Assembly (NCBI RefSeq): GCF_902859805.1
Contig: NZ_CADIKC010000001.1
Coordinates: 620,001 to 684,000 of the forward strand
DNA: 64,000 nt
Reading direction: 5' to 3'
Source: Paraburkholderia sediminicola
GTDB taxonomy: Bacteria > Pseudomonadota > Gammaproteobacteria > Burkholderiales > Burkholderiaceae
Both the position numbers and the translations under genes were made by a program. This document shows positions 8,587 to 17,854 of this stretch, in pieces; position 1 is the stretch's first letter, and each line of letters opens with the position of its first letter. The notes under the pieces are model-generated. The model ran no database searches. It was given only the letters and a program-made list of their open reading frames with translations, and had not been told where the DNA came from.

Positions 8587-8734
8587 GGGGCACCGACAGT
8601 TCATTTGAAGTGGGGGTTCCTGGGTAAATGCAGGAGCGCGTCGCCGAGGCGAAGCCGACGGCCCCCACAAACCCCAACCGAAGCCCGTGTTTTCCCCTGC
8701 ATACCCGTCCGCGACGCACGCAGTGCGGAGTGGG

Positions 8735-9025
8735 AGCGGATGAGTCCTTTGTCACTAGCGCTGAATGCGCGAGAGCACGGATTCCAGTCGCACCACTACC
8801 CGCAGCAGACCACGGTGCCCACTTAGCATTAGCGGTTTGAGCCGCTTTCTTTGCTTATCTTTCTTTGCGGCGGCAAAGAAAGTAAGTGCCGCCCCGCACA
8901 GGGGCAACGCTAATAGACCACTAACAAAACAAGGAAAGGCACGAAAGCCAGAACAAGGACCAACACCCCCAAGAACACAAACAAAAAAACCCGCCGAACA
9001 GGCAAAAAACCACTATCCAAAACCA
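8735..9025 (-). repeat. Repeat element copy B (inverted relative to copy A)
   Basis: On the minus strand this shows the same block order as copy A: leader with TGCCTGTTCGGCG, one 24-bp unit, TTTGTTAGTGGTCTATTAGCG, TTGCCCCTGTGCGGGGCGGC, an imperfect hairpin, AAAGCGGCTCAAACCG, GCTAAGTGGGCACCGTGG and GTGGTGCGACTGGAATCC. Copies A and B therefore form a large inverted repeat around the hexamer arrays. The sequence between them (8401-8734) holds no gene I can support. Confidence 0.85.
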
Positions 9026-9095
9026 AGATTATTAAACTACCCTCTATCCACATTCCAAATACCCCCCCAAAGCGCCGCAGGCAAAAAACACCAGC

Positions 9096-10025
9096 ATGTC
9101 CGACACAAACCTGGACCTAAACCTGATCCCCTACCTGGTAGCAATGGAAGACACCCGCAACGTCAGCCGCGCAGCGGAGCAACTAGGTGTCAGCCAACCC
9201 CGCGTCAGCACCGCGCTAGGCCGCCTGCGGGAATACTTCGACGACCCGCTCTTCGTGCGGACCTCGAAAGGCATGGAACCCACTCCCCGCGCGCTCGCCA
9301 TCCTCCCCGCCGCCCGCGATGCGCTTCTACGCATCGAAAAGGGCATGCTCGACGTGCAAGACTTCGATCCAGCCACCAGCACCCACACCTTCTCCCTTGC
9401 GCTTTCCGACGTCGGCGAAATCGTCTTCCTGCCGCGGCTCCTGCAACTCTTCGCCGAACGCGCGCCGCATGCGAATCTGCGCTCGGTCTCGCTCTCGCCC
9501 TCCCACGTGGAACGTGGACTCGAATCGGGTGACGTCGATCTCGCGGTAGGCTATTTCCCCGATCTTTCAGGCAATAACTTCTTCCAGCAACGGCTCTTCA
9601 CCCATCGGTTCATCTGCCTGATGCGCGCGGGGCATCCCCTTGCAAAGGCGCCCCTCACACTGGCTCAGTACGTGGCGTCGGGCCACGCCGTCGTGCGGGC
9701 CGAAGGGCGCAGCCAGGAAGTCCTCGAACATTACCTGGAAAAGAAGCGCATCAAGCGCCGCGCCGTACTCGAAACGCCGCACTTCATGAGTCTGCCGTTC
9801 ATCCTCGCGCGCACCGATCTGCTCGCCACGGTGCCGCACGCTATCGGCTTCGCTTACGTGTCGGAGCATGCGTCGATCACGCTGGTCGAGCCGCCGCTGC
9901 CGTTGCCGCGCTTCGATCTGCGGCAGCATTGGCATCGCAAGTTTCATAACGATCCGCGGGCGAGCTGGCTGCGCGGTATCGTCGCCGAACTCTTCAACGA
10001 CGACATGGACGAGTGGCCAAAGTAA
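9096..10025 (+). CDS. LysR-type regulator, DntR/NahR-like
   Basis: 309 aa with an N-terminal winged helix (residues about 9-66: LNLIPYLVAMEDTRNVSRAA, then QPRVSTALGRLREYFDDPLF) and a C-terminal substrate-binding fold. The overall sequence resembles the DntR/NahR/LinR group that responds to aromatic or chlorinated compounds (inference from pattern). No strong Shine-Dalgarno is visible. It points away from pcaIJ across the repeat-rich spacer. Regulation of the pca genes is possible by proximity, but it does not look like the classical pca activators PcaQ or PcaR. Confidence 0.9.
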   Translation: MSDTNLDLNLIPYLVAMEDTRNVSRAAEQLGVSQPRVSTALGRLREYFDDPLFVRTSKGMEPTPRALAILPAARDALLRIEKGMLDVQDFDPATSTHTFSLALSDVGEIVFLPRLLQLFAERAPHANLRSVSLSPSHVERGLESGDVDLAVGYFPDLSGNNFFQQRLFTHRFICLMRAGHPLAKAPLTLAQYVASGHAVVRAEGRSQEVLEHYLEKKRIKRRAVLETPHFMSLPFILARTDLLATVPHAIGFAYVSEHASITLVEPPLPLPRFDLRQHWHRKFHNDPRASWLRGIVAELFNDDMDEWPK

Positions 10026-10149
10026 GCACACGCCCCGACCGCGAGAGGGGGCATCGACACGATGCGACCTAAAACATGGAACAATGGCCGCACTCATTGA
10101 ACCCGCGCGCTCCGTTTAGCGTCGACGCGCAATCCCAGAGGAGCGACGG

Positions 10150-10788
10150 ATGGCCAGCAGCAAAGCGAAGAAAACCAAACCCGCGGCCGCGGTAGACCGC
10201 CCCAGCCGCGAAGAAGCTGAAGCAGCGGTCCGCGTGCTGCTGCGCTGGGCCGGCGATAATCCCGAGCGTGAAGGCCTGATCGATACGCCGTCTCGCGTAG
10301 TGCGCTCTTATGAGGAGTTCTACGCGGGTTATCAGATCGATCCGCGTGAGATCCTCGCGCGCACCTTTTCCGAAGTGGACGGCTACGACGAAATGATCGT
10401 GCTGAAAGATATCCGCTTCGAAAGCTATTGCGAGCACCACATGGTGCCGATCATCGGGCGAGCGCACGTTGCCTATCTGCCTGAGCATCGGGTGGTCGGC
10501 ATTTCGAAGCTGGCGCGTCTCGTCGATGCATTCGCCAAGCGTCTGCAGATCCAGGAAAAGATGACGGTGCAGATCGCCGATACGTTGAACGAAGTGCTGC
10601 AACCGGCAGGCGTAGGCGTGATTCTCGAAGCCGCGCATCAATGCATGTCTACCCGGGGCGTGCACAAGGCCGGCGTCACGATGGTCACCTCGCGTATGCT
10701 GGGCACGTTCCGTACTGATCCGTCGACGCGTCGCGAGTTTCTGTCGATCGTGGGCAATCCAGGTGTAGTGGCCGTCGCCAATACCTGA
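10150..10788 (+). CDS. folE: GTP cyclohydrolase I
   Basis: 212 aa. It converts GTP to 7,8-dihydroneopterin triphosphate, the first step of folate/pterin synthesis. The zinc ligands are visible: Cys94 and His97 in SYCEHHMVP, and Cys165 in HQCMSTRGV. GHxxI-type family blocks such as [10 protein letters not shown] and [14 protein letters not shown] are conserved. AGAGGAG lies 8-9 bp before the ATG. The first about 20 residues are a Lys/Ala-rich extension of little conservation. It appears to be transcribed alone. Confidence 0.96.
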   Translation: MASSKAKKTKPAAAVDRPSREEAEAAVRVLLRWAGDNPEREGLIDTPSRVVRSYEEFYAGYQIDPREILARTFSEVDGYDEMIVLKDIRFESYCEHHMVPIIGRAHVAYLPEHRVVGISKLARLVDAFAKRLQIQEKMTVQIADTLNEVLQPAGVGVILEAAHQCMSTRGVHKAGVTMVTSRMLGTFRTDPSTRREFLSIVGNPGVVAVANT

Positions 10789-10838
10789 TCGCGCTTAGCT
10801 GACACACCGCGAATCAGGCTGCGGCATTGGCCGCGGCC

Positions 10839-11744
10839 TCACGCCGTGCCGTGCGCGGTACGCATCTGGCCGAAGGTGGCCAGCAACACCGCGCCAAGCA
10901 CGCATGCAACGCCCGCCAGTTGCGCCGCACTCACCGGCTCCCGCAACACGACAGCGGCCAATGCCACCGCGCTCACCGGCACGAGCGCGGTCATGAGCCC
11001 AGCTTCCGCGCCGCTGATGCGCGCCGCCCCCGCATACCAGAGAACAAAACCAGCCACGGTCGGCACGAGCGCGTAATACAGCACACCGTTCAGGGCGCTC
11101 GCATTGAACGGCATACTCCAGGGCCGTTCGAAACATGCCGGCACGAGCGCCACCGCGAAACCGATGGCGCACATCAACGCCGACAGCGGCAGCGGCGCGA
11201 CCGGCGTGTGCAACCTGCGATTGAGCAGGATAAAGAGGGCCTCGCAGACGATCGCCGCAAACACCAGCGCGTTACCTGTCAGCGAACTGGCGGCATGTGG
11301 CGTGGTGAAATCGTCGATACGCACGGTGCACACCAGCACGCCCAGGGTGGCGAGGCCAATCGCGCCGATCAACGCGGGCGCCGGGCGCTCACCCAGCGCG
11401 AGCATGGCGACCACGGCCGACACCGCCGGCAACGTGCCGGCAATCACGCCGGCATCGGCGGCCGAGGCGAGCTTCATGCCGCTGATGAGCAACACCGTAT
11501 AACCGACGCTGCCCGCCCCTGCCTGGGCGATCACGAGCAACGTATCGTGTCGATCGAGACTCGGCCAGCGTACGCCACGCCAGCGCATCACCAGCACAAA
11601 CAGGGGAAACGCGATGGCAAAGCGCAGTGCGGTCGCACTGAACGGCGGCAATCCGCTTGCAATCGATTTGCTGACGACCACCGTACTGCCGACGCCGATC
11701 ATCGCCAGCGCGCAAAACAGGTATCCGACGTACCGTGAGCTCAT
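10839..11744 (-). CDS. DMT superfamily (EamA) transporter
   Basis: 301 aa integral membrane protein with about ten hydrophobic segments in two EamA halves, the arrangement of drug/metabolite exporters such as RhtA-like permeases. The first half starts MSSRYVGYLFCALAMIGVGS and the second around residue 150 (GNALVFAAIVCEALFILLNR). I chose the ATG at 11744 because AGGAC lies about 9 bp upstream; the longer open frame would add 63 polar residues with no membrane character. The substrate cannot be told from sequence. It converges on folE with no clear terminator between. Confidence 0.88.
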   Translation of the reverse strand: MSSRYVGYLFCALAMIGVGSTVVVSKSIASGLPPFSATALRFAIAFPLFVLVMRWRGVRWPSLDRHDTLLVIAQAGAGSVGYTVLLISGMKLASAADAGVIAGTLPAVSAVVAMLALGERPAPALIGAIGLATLGVLVCTVRIDDFTTPHAASSLTGNALVFAAIVCEALFILLNRRLHTPVAPLPLSALMCAIGFAVALVPACFERPWSMPFNASALNGVLYYALVPTVAGFVLWYAGAARISGAEAGLMTALVPVSAVALAAVVLREPVSAAQLAGVACVLGAVLLATFGQMRTAHGTA

Positions 11745-12087
11745 GCTACTGTCCTGTTCCGTTGAACGAGCAGACACAGTAGCGGCGGCGGACATGCGCG
11801 GTCTTGAACGAAATTGCAGAGAAGGCACCCGCCAAAGAGATAAGGAGCGCGGCCAGGTCGAACAGGCGTCCAGCTCCACGACATACCTACACAAACCTGG
11901 CTTACGCTCAGGCAGAACAGCCCGGCGCTGCACCCAGTCTCATCGAGTATCCTGATCGAAATAGAATCCCGCCTGGACACGAACCGAACGCGCGCATAGA
12001 CAAACGCTCTCAGGAACGCACTTTGCAACCCGGCAACACAAGCTCACGCCGCTGCGCGGCTCAACCGTCACAACAGGAGATCCGCAA

Positions 12088-13125
12088 TTGCTAGAGTTTC
12101 CGTCGTCGGCGGTGTCAACCTGGGGCGGCGTGTTCGTTTTTGTGAACGTCCTGTTGACGCGGCTCGGCCTGCCGATCCCCGCGGTCCCCGTGCTGCTCTT
12201 CGCAGGCTCGGCGATTGCCGCCGGCACACTGTCTTTCTGGCCGATCCTGTTCGCCGCCGTGCTTGGCGCGCTCATCGGCGACGGTACGTGGTTCGCCGCC
12301 GGCCGCATCTACGGCCGCAGACTGATCGCCGCTCTGGGCCGGATTTCCCCGGCGATCGATTCCAGGGTCGACAAGGCCCGCCTACTATTCGAGCGCTTCG
12401 GCGTGGCGCTCGTGTCGATCTCGAAGTTCGTCCCCGGACTAGGACTCATCACTCCGCCGCTCATGGGCACGACCGCGGTGGACAGCCGCATTTATGCTTT
12501 GTGGGACCTCGCCGGCGCGCTGGTGTGGGCCACCTTCTGGCTACTCGGCGGCGCCGCGGCGGAAAGACAGTTGCATATGCTGCTCGCGTTCGTCAGAGCA
12601 CGCGGGGGCACGGTACTCGACATCCTGCTGGCCGCAGCGTTGGCCTATCTGGTGTACCGCCTGCAGCAACGGCGCCGCGAACGACGCCGTCTCGCGGACG
12701 TGGCCTCCGCGGCTGCGTCGCAAGCGACACTCGCTGGATGGCGCCGCATCACGCCGCCCAAGGTTCTGGATGCCCGCCCAGCCGCCTCAACGGGTGAAGG
12801 GCTGCGCACCATCCCCGGCGTGCTGGCGCTCGACCCGCACTCGCCTGAGCAGATCGACGGCGCGCTGCTCGTCCATGACATGGTGATTTATTGCATTTGC
12901 CCGGACAGCGCGACCGCGGTCGAGATCACGCAACGAATGCGCCTGAACGGCTACACGCGGATCCGCGCACTGAGGGGCGGCCTCGACGCCTGGCAAAGGC
13001 GCGGGTTTCCCGTCGAACCTGTCCCGCTGACGGACGAACCGAGCGCCCGCAAACGCACGCCGGAGCCCTACGGTGAAGTTCGCGGCGCGATAACGCTGCG
13101 CGGGTTTGCCCCACGACGCGGCTGA
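12088..13125 (+). CDS. DedA-type membrane protein fused to a rhodanese-like domain
   Basis: 345 aa from a TTG start that has AGGAGA 8 bp upstream. Residues about 1-200 are a DedA/SNARE-associated domain: several membrane helices with GALIGDGTWFAAGRIYGRR and SKFVPGLGLITPPLMG, the latter the family's re-entrant, proline-containing motif. DedA proteins act in undecaprenyl-phosphate or lipid transport. Residues about 225-335 are rhodanese-like, with VYCxx-type IYCICPDSATAVE holding Cys269 and Cys271 where the active-site cysteine would lie, and the usual ending ALRGGLDAWQRRGFPV. The link between the two activities is unknown. Confidence 0.88.
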   Translation: MLEFPSSAVSTWGGVFVFVNVLLTRLGLPIPAVPVLLFAGSAIAAGTLSFWPILFAAVLGALIGDGTWFAAGRIYGRRLIAALGRISPAIDSRVDKARLLFERFGVALVSISKFVPGLGLITPPLMGTTAVDSRIYALWDLAGALVWATFWLLGGAAAERQLHMLLAFVRARGGTVLDILLAAALAYLVYRLQQRRRERRRLADVASAAASQATLAGWRRITPPKVLDARPAASTGEGLRTIPGVLALDPHSPEQIDGALLVHDMVIYCICPDSATAVEITQRMRLNGYTRIRALRGGLDAWQRRGFPVEPVPLTDEPSARKRTPEPYGEVRGAITLRGFAPRRG

Positions 13126-13194
13126 TGCGCCGGGGCGATTCACAAAGTGACAACCCGGCCGGGCGCCGGATCGGCGTCCATCACGCGCCACCTC

Positions 13195-14769
13195 TCACGA
13201 CGACGCATCCTGCGCCACCGACTGCCCCACCCACGTCGCCGACCTGACCCGGTTGCGGCCCGCCGCCTTGGCAGCGTATAGCTGCCGGTCGGCAGCGGCC
13301 AGCAGGTCGAGCGCGCTCGCCCCTGCCGCCGGCACACTGGTCGCGCAACCGATGCTTACCGTGATAGTGATCGCTTCACCATCGCGATGCACAACGCGCA
13401 GGCTCTGCACCTTGCTACGAATCTTCTCCGCGAGGTTGAGCGCGCCCTCCGCCGTGGTGTCCGGCAAGATCACGGCAAACTCCTCACCACCGTATCGCGC
13501 CACCAGATCGACCGCGCGCAGCACCGTCGCGGAGATGCATTCGGCCACGGCGGTCAAGGCCTCGTCACCGCTCGCGTGGCCGTAGACGTCGTTGAATTGC
13601 TTGAAATGATCAATGTCGATGAACAGGGCCGACAGCGGTTGCCCGGAGCGCCGCGCGCGCCGCCACTCCTCGTCGAGCCGGTTATCGAGCACACGGCGAT
13701 TGCTAAGCCCCGTAAGCGGGTCCGTCGCGGCGAGACGCATCAGTGCGGCTTGCGCGCGCAGCTTGTCGCGCAAGACGAAAGCCAGCATCCACGAGACCAT
13801 GACGAATACCGCGCCGAAAGCGAGCGTCAGCGCGCCGGCAATCCTGCTGCGACGCCGCCACGGCGCGAGCACTTCATCCTCGGCAGGTGCAACCACCGCA
13901 ATCAGCGGCGTACCCGGCACGCGTGCATAGGTGAACATCCGGCGCACGCCGTCGACCGCCGATCTGGCGACATACGAGCCCGAGGTGCGCGCGGCCATCA
14001 CCTGAAAGGTTGGCGACTTCGCGATGCTCGTGCCGATATCTCGCGAGGAAAACGGCTTGCGGGCGAGCAAGGTGCCGTCGTCCATCACGATGAATACAGA
14101 GCCCAGTTCGCCCGTATTGATCCGATCCAGCAGATGCTGAAAGTATTCGATACGAATCGCCAGAAGCGCGACGCCGCCAAACGTGCCATCGGCTTCGTTG
14201 ATGCGCCGCGTGAGGCCGATCGACAACTTCCCGTCACGCAGCCGCGAGCGGTACGGGTGGGAGAAATAAAGCCCGACAGCCGGACTGCGTTGATGCACCA
14301 GAAAGTAGTCACGGTCGGCGAGGCGAACTGCGGCATTGATCTCGCCGTTCTGCGAAGCGATCACCCGTCCGTCCGCAGCGATCACATAGGCGCCGCCCAG
14401 GTAGGCCGCCGTGGTTGCGCGATCGAATAGCACGGCTTGCTGCAAGTCCGCAGGCAGGGTCCACGTGGCGCGATCCCGCGCGCCGTCCACCATGGCCGCC
14501 AGAGACAAATCGTAGATCTCGACATTTCGTTCAAGATCGGAGGAAATGATCGAGACGAGGTTTTGCGCGGTTTCCCGCGCGTGGTTGAGCGCGTCGTCGC
14601 GGCCGCTGCTCAGCGTCAGCAGCGTCAAACCGGCCATCGCTACGGCAACCAGCGTTCCAGCGAGCCCGGCGAAGTACGGGTGGTTGCCCACATAACGCGA
14701 CATGCCGATCCCACCGGCGCGCGACATGAATCGCAACCGTCGACGCAGCGAAAGCGTTTGATGTGCCAC
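13195..14769 (-). CDS. Membrane diguanylate cyclase (Cache sensor + GGDEF)
   Basis: 524 aa from a GTG start with AAGGAGG 10 bp upstream; an in-frame ATG 22 codons later is a weaker alternative. Membrane helix at about residues 34-54, a periplasmic Cache-type sensor at about 60-305 (YVIAADGRVIASQ, ADRDYFLVHQ), a second helix at about 310-333 and a GGDEF domain at about 345-515. The active site is GGEEF (427-431), and an RxxD inhibitory site (RAVD, 418-421) precedes it, so it should make cyclic di-GMP under product feedback. The external ligand is unknown. Confidence 0.94.
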   Translation of the reverse strand: MAHQTLSLRRRLRFMSRAGGIGMSRYVGNHPYFAGLAGTLVAVAMAGLTLLTLSSGRDDALNHARETAQNLVSIISSDLERNVEIYDLSLAAMVDGARDRATWTLPADLQQAVLFDRATTAAYLGGAYVIAADGRVIASQNGEINAAVRLADRDYFLVHQRSPAVGLYFSHPYRSRLRDGKLSIGLTRRINEADGTFGGVALLAIRIEYFQHLLDRINTGELGSVFIVMDDGTLLARKPFSSRDIGTSIAKSPTFQVMAARTSGSYVARSAVDGVRRMFTYARVPGTPLIAVVAPAEDEVLAPWRRRSRIAGALTLAFGAVFVMVSWMLAFVLRDKLRAQAALMRLAATDPLTGLSNRRVLDNRLDEEWRRARRSGQPLSALFIDIDHFKQFNDVYGHASGDEALTAVAECISATVLRAVDLVARYGGEEFAVILPDTTAEGALNLAEKIRSKVQSLRVVHRDGEAITITVSIGCATSVPAAGASALDLLAAADRQLYAAKAAGRNRVRSATWVGQSVAQDASS

Positions 14770-14881
14770 GTGCGCATCGCCTCCTTCGCAAATGCCCCGC
14801 CCGACCGATCAGGTGCGGATGCACAGCCAATGTCGTTTTCGGGCCGGTCCGCTCGAACGTGCGAGCGCCCTTCAAGCCGCC

Positions 14882-15751
14882 TCACAGTTTGCGCAAGAGT
14901 CCCGCCGCCGCGCGCATCCGGCGTTTGCGTTCCTTCTTCAGCCACTCAAGCGCTGCATCGGTGTCGCCGGACCCGGCCAGCAAATCCGTATTGTCGCGCA
15001 GCAGCATCTCGCTTGCGACGATATCGTTCAGCGTGCCGAAACGCTTCTGGATCTGCTTTAACCGCTTCAGGGTGCGTTTGTGGCTGCCGCTCAGAACCGG
15101 CTCGAAAAACTCGAGCAGATAGCGCACTTTCTTACCCGCCTTTCTGACGTCGTGAAACGCGGTGTAGTTGGAGCGCTTCGCTTGAGACGCGCGCTTTATG
15201 CGCTTTTTAAGCGAACGTTCGGAAGCGCTTACACGCTTGTCGGCGAATTTTTGCAGCGGCACGCGCTCACGGGCGGTGTTCAGTTCTTTATTGGCGCTGG
15301 TCAAGGCGTCTTGCAGCAAATGTTTGACGTCCGCGTTCGAAAGCGTTTCACGGCTCGTTGCCAACGCGCCGCCGCGCGCCGCCTCGAGCGTGGGCGCCAT
15401 CTCATGCGCGACGCGCTCGTCCTGCGCAATCAGTTCGATCAGAATGTCCCAATCCCGCGTCTTGCCGGCGGCATTAGCCAGATACTTATACAGCGCCCGT
15501 TGGCGCGTATTTTCGCCTTTGTCCAGCAAGGGCTCGAACGCCCACCACAACGAGCGCAAGCGCCGCAGCGACACACGCAGTTTGTGCAGCGCTTCCGGCG
15601 AAGCGTCTTCGCGCACCGCATTGGCGAGTTCGATCGCGTCATCGACAAGGGGCGCCGCGTACGACGCAAAGGCTGCCTCCGCCGAAGGTTCCGCGCCGGC
15701 CGGCTTGCTGTTGGCAGCCTGTTTGTCGATTTTCCGGCTCGCCCGCTTCAT
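14882..15751 (-). CDS. CHAD domain protein
   Basis: 289 aa, helical and very basic. The CHAD signature is clear: EALHKLRVSLRRLRSLWWAF near residues 54-73 and AFHDVRKAGKKVRYLLEFF near 200-218, two half-repeats with conserved histidines and many Arg/Lys residues. CHAD domains bind polyphosphate. GAAGGACA sits just before the ATG. The setting supports a polyphosphate role: the divergent neighbour is a PiT phosphate transporter and the next gene a polyphosphate kinase 2. No adenylate-cyclase-like CYTH domain is attached, unlike many CHAD proteins. Confidence 0.9.
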   Translation of the reverse strand: MKRASRKIDKQAANSKPAGAEPSAEAAFASYAAPLVDDAIELANAVREDASPEALHKLRVSLRRLRSLWWAFEPLLDKGENTRQRALYKYLANAAGKTRDWDILIELIAQDERVAHEMAPTLEAARGGALATSRETLSNADVKHLLQDALTSANKELNTARERVPLQKFADKRVSASERSLKKRIKRASQAKRSNYTAFHDVRKAGKKVRYLLEFFEPVLSGSHKRTLKRLKQIQKRFGTLNDIVASEMLLRDNTDLLAGSGDTDAALEWLKKERKRRMRAAAGLLRKL

Positions 15752-16163
15752 CGGATGTCCTTCAAATGGCCCTTTGATGTCAGCCTAGCAAAAAAAGGTC
15801 CTGGTGGATATCCGCCAACGCGTCGCCTAAACTGCACGAGGATGGCCGCAAGACAATGCACGTTGCATGGACTGCAATCGCCGCATTTGTAGCGAACACT
15901 TAGGTCGCGCGAGTTCTTTTGCGGCCTTGGCGGAAGTTGAACCGGACAATCCGTTCCACTGCAGAGGTGCACTTCGCGCATAGTTCTTTTCGGACCGCTT
16001 ATCGTTCTACCTCGCCGCGCAGGCGGCAGCCTTTCCTGTAACGCCAATCTGTATATACCTTTCCGCGAACGCCCGTCCCGCATAACGGTCACGCCATTGT
16101 CATCATTAGGACACACAGGCACCGCAGGATCGGCAGTTCCGCGACAACTTTAGGGCTCATGCC
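15752..16163. other. Divergent promoter region between CHAD gene and PiT gene
   Basis: 412 bp without a convincing gene; a 124-codon minus-strand frame has Cys/Arg-rich, non-protein-like composition. It should contain the promoters of both flanking genes. A possible Pho box lies at 16086-16103. Confidence 0.5.
16086..16103 (+). promoter_or_regulatory. Possible Pho box upstream of PiT
   Basis: CGGTCAC, 4 bp, TTGTCAT: two direct 7-mers at the 11-bp period of PhoB sites, matching the CTGTCAT consensus at 11 of 14 positions. It ends 60 bp before the PiT start codon. Confidence 0.4.
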
Positions 16164-17750
16164 ATGCCGGAACTTTCGTACCCGCAATCGGGCGCCGCAA
16201 CTGGAAAAGGGCGTTATCTCAGCCTCATCGTTTTCCTGATCGTGATCGCGATCGGCGCTGCTTATTGCGCCGTGCATCTGGCAACCGATCTAGAACCGGT
16301 TCGCGAGGCCTCATTTCTGCCCTATCTCCTGCTCGGCTTCGCGCTTCTGATCGCGCTCGGCTTCGAATTCGTCAACGGCTTTCATGACACTGCCAACGCG
16401 GTCGCCACCGTGATTTACACGCATTCGCTCGCGCCGAACATTGCGGTGGTCTGGTCCGGCGGATGGAATTTCCTCGGCGTGCTGACTTCGTCGGGCGCGG
16501 TGGCATTCGGCATCCTGCAGTTGCTGCCCGTCGAACTGATTCTGCAAGTTGGCAGCAGCGCGGGCTTCGCGATGGTCTTCGCGCTGCTGATCGCGGCCAT
16601 CATCTGGAATCTGGGCACGTGGTACTTCGGACTGCCGTCGTCGAGCTCGCACACGCTGATCGGCTCGATCATCGGCGTCGGTCTGATGAATCAGCTGATG
16701 CATGGCGCAAACGGCACGAGCGGCGTGGACTGGAATCAGGCGCTCGGCGTCGGCAAGTCGCTGCTGTTTTCGCCGCTGGTCGGCTTTCTCGCCGCTGGCT
16801 TGCTGCTGCTGATCCTGAAAGCGGTGGTGCGGGTCCCGGCGTTGTACACCGAACCTAAAGGCAAGGAACCGCCCCCGTTCTGGATTCGCAGCCTGCTGAT
16901 TCTGACCTGCACGGGCGTTTCGTTCGCGCACGGTTCGAACGACGGGCAAAAAGGCATGGGCCTCATCATGCTGATCCTGATCGGCACGGTGCCGACGGCC
17001 TATGCACTGAACAAGGCAGTGACACCGGCGGAAACGCAAACCTATCTTGCCGTCGCACACCAGACCGCGGCCGTGCTCGGCAAGTACACCCAGGGCGCGG
17101 CGCCCTCCACCGATCCGCGTGGCGATGTCGAAGCGTATGTACGCACGCGCCAGTTGACGCCCGCCACGTTGCCCGCCTTGCAGCAACTGACCGAACTGAT
17201 CGGCCAGCAGGTCAGCGAATCGGGATCGATGGCAGCGGTGCCGCAAAACATCGTCGATAACGTGCGCAACAACATGTATGTCGCGTCCGAAGCCATTCGT
17301 CTGATGGAGAAGAGCAAGCAGCCGGCTTTCTCACCGGCAGACGTCAAGGCGATCGACAACTTCAAGGCGCAAACCGATCACGCCACCAAGTTCATTCCGA
17401 CGTGGGTGAAGGTCGCCGTGGCCATCGCACTGGGTCTCGGCACGATGGTCGGCTGGAAGCGCATCGTCGTCACGGTTGGCGAGAAGATCGGCAAGCAGCA
17501 TCTGACCTATGGACAGGGCGCCTCGGCTGAAGTCGTGGCGATGCTGACGATTGGCGCTGCCGACATGTACGGCTTGCCGGTCTCGACGACGCACGTGCTG
17601 TCGTCAGGCGTGGCCGGCGCCATGGCTGCCAATGGTTCCGGCTTGCAATGGGGTACCGTGCGCAGCCTGATCCTCGCATGGGTACTGACGCTACCAGTCT
17701 CAATCGCGCTAGCCGGCGCCTTGTACTGGCTGTTCCGGATGGTGTTCTGA
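16164..17750 (+). CDS. pit: PiT family inorganic phosphate transporter
   Basis: 528 aa, with about ten membrane segments arranged as two inverted halves and a long soluble loop (about residues 280-410) between them. Both PiT signatures are visible: GFEFVNGFHDTANAVATVIY in the N-terminal half and FAHGSNDGQKGMGLI in the middle; SSSSHTLIGSIIG and VSTTHVLSSGVAG mark the two repeat halves. It imports phosphate, normally as a metal-phosphate complex driven by protons. A strong bidirectional terminator separates it from the convergent ppk2. A possible Pho box lies upstream. Confidence 0.94.
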   Translation: MPELSYPQSGAATGKGRYLSLIVFLIVIAIGAAYCAVHLATDLEPVREASFLPYLLLGFALLIALGFEFVNGFHDTANAVATVIYTHSLAPNIAVVWSGGWNFLGVLTSSGAVAFGILQLLPVELILQVGSSAGFAMVFALLIAAIIWNLGTWYFGLPSSSSHTLIGSIIGVGLMNQLMHGANGTSGVDWNQALGVGKSLLFSPLVGFLAAGLLLLILKAVVRVPALYTEPKGKEPPPFWIRSLLILTCTGVSFAHGSNDGQKGMGLIMLILIGTVPTAYALNKAVTPAETQTYLAVAHQTAAVLGKYTQGAAPSTDPRGDVEAYVRTRQLTPATLPALQQLTELIGQQVSESGSMAAVPQNIVDNVRNNMYVASEAIRLMEKSKQPAFSPADVKAIDNFKAQTDHATKFIPTWVKVAVAIALGLGTMVGWKRIVVTVGEKIGKQHLTYGQGASAEVVAMLTIGAADMYGLPVSTTHVLSSGVAGAMAANGSGLQWGTVRSLILAWVLTLPVSIALAGALYWLFRMVF

Positions 17751-17801
17751 AGCTGCTGAAATCGCTGGCGCCGGGTGCAAATCCGGCACCGGCGAAGTAT
17801 G

Positions 17802-17831
17802 AAAAAAGCGCGGTCATTGCCGCGCTTTTTT
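17802..17831. terminator. Bidirectional intrinsic terminator between pit and ppk2
   Basis: AAAAAAGCGCGG and CCGCGCTTTTTT form a perfect 12-bp stem around a 6-nt loop, with T-runs on both strands. It serves both convergent genes. Confidence 0.92.
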
Positions 17832-17854
17832 CATTTCACCGAGTCGAAGGTCGA

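Noticed and set aside
8168..8826. Open frames across the repeat copies and hexamer arrays, giving DCDCDC, SRSRSR or AIAIAI peptides
   Set aside because: They follow from 6-bp repeats that keep all frames open and from the dispersed repeat element; the same frames recur wherever the element occurs.
16040..16062. A Pho box at CTGTAAC...CTGTATA before pit
   Set aside because: The two half-sites are 13 bp apart and not 11; the pair at 16086-16103 fits the spacing better.
15748..16122. A 124-codon minus-strand frame upstream of the CHAD gene
   Set aside because: Cys/Arg/Pro-rich without domain character; it occupies the promoter region between divergent genes.
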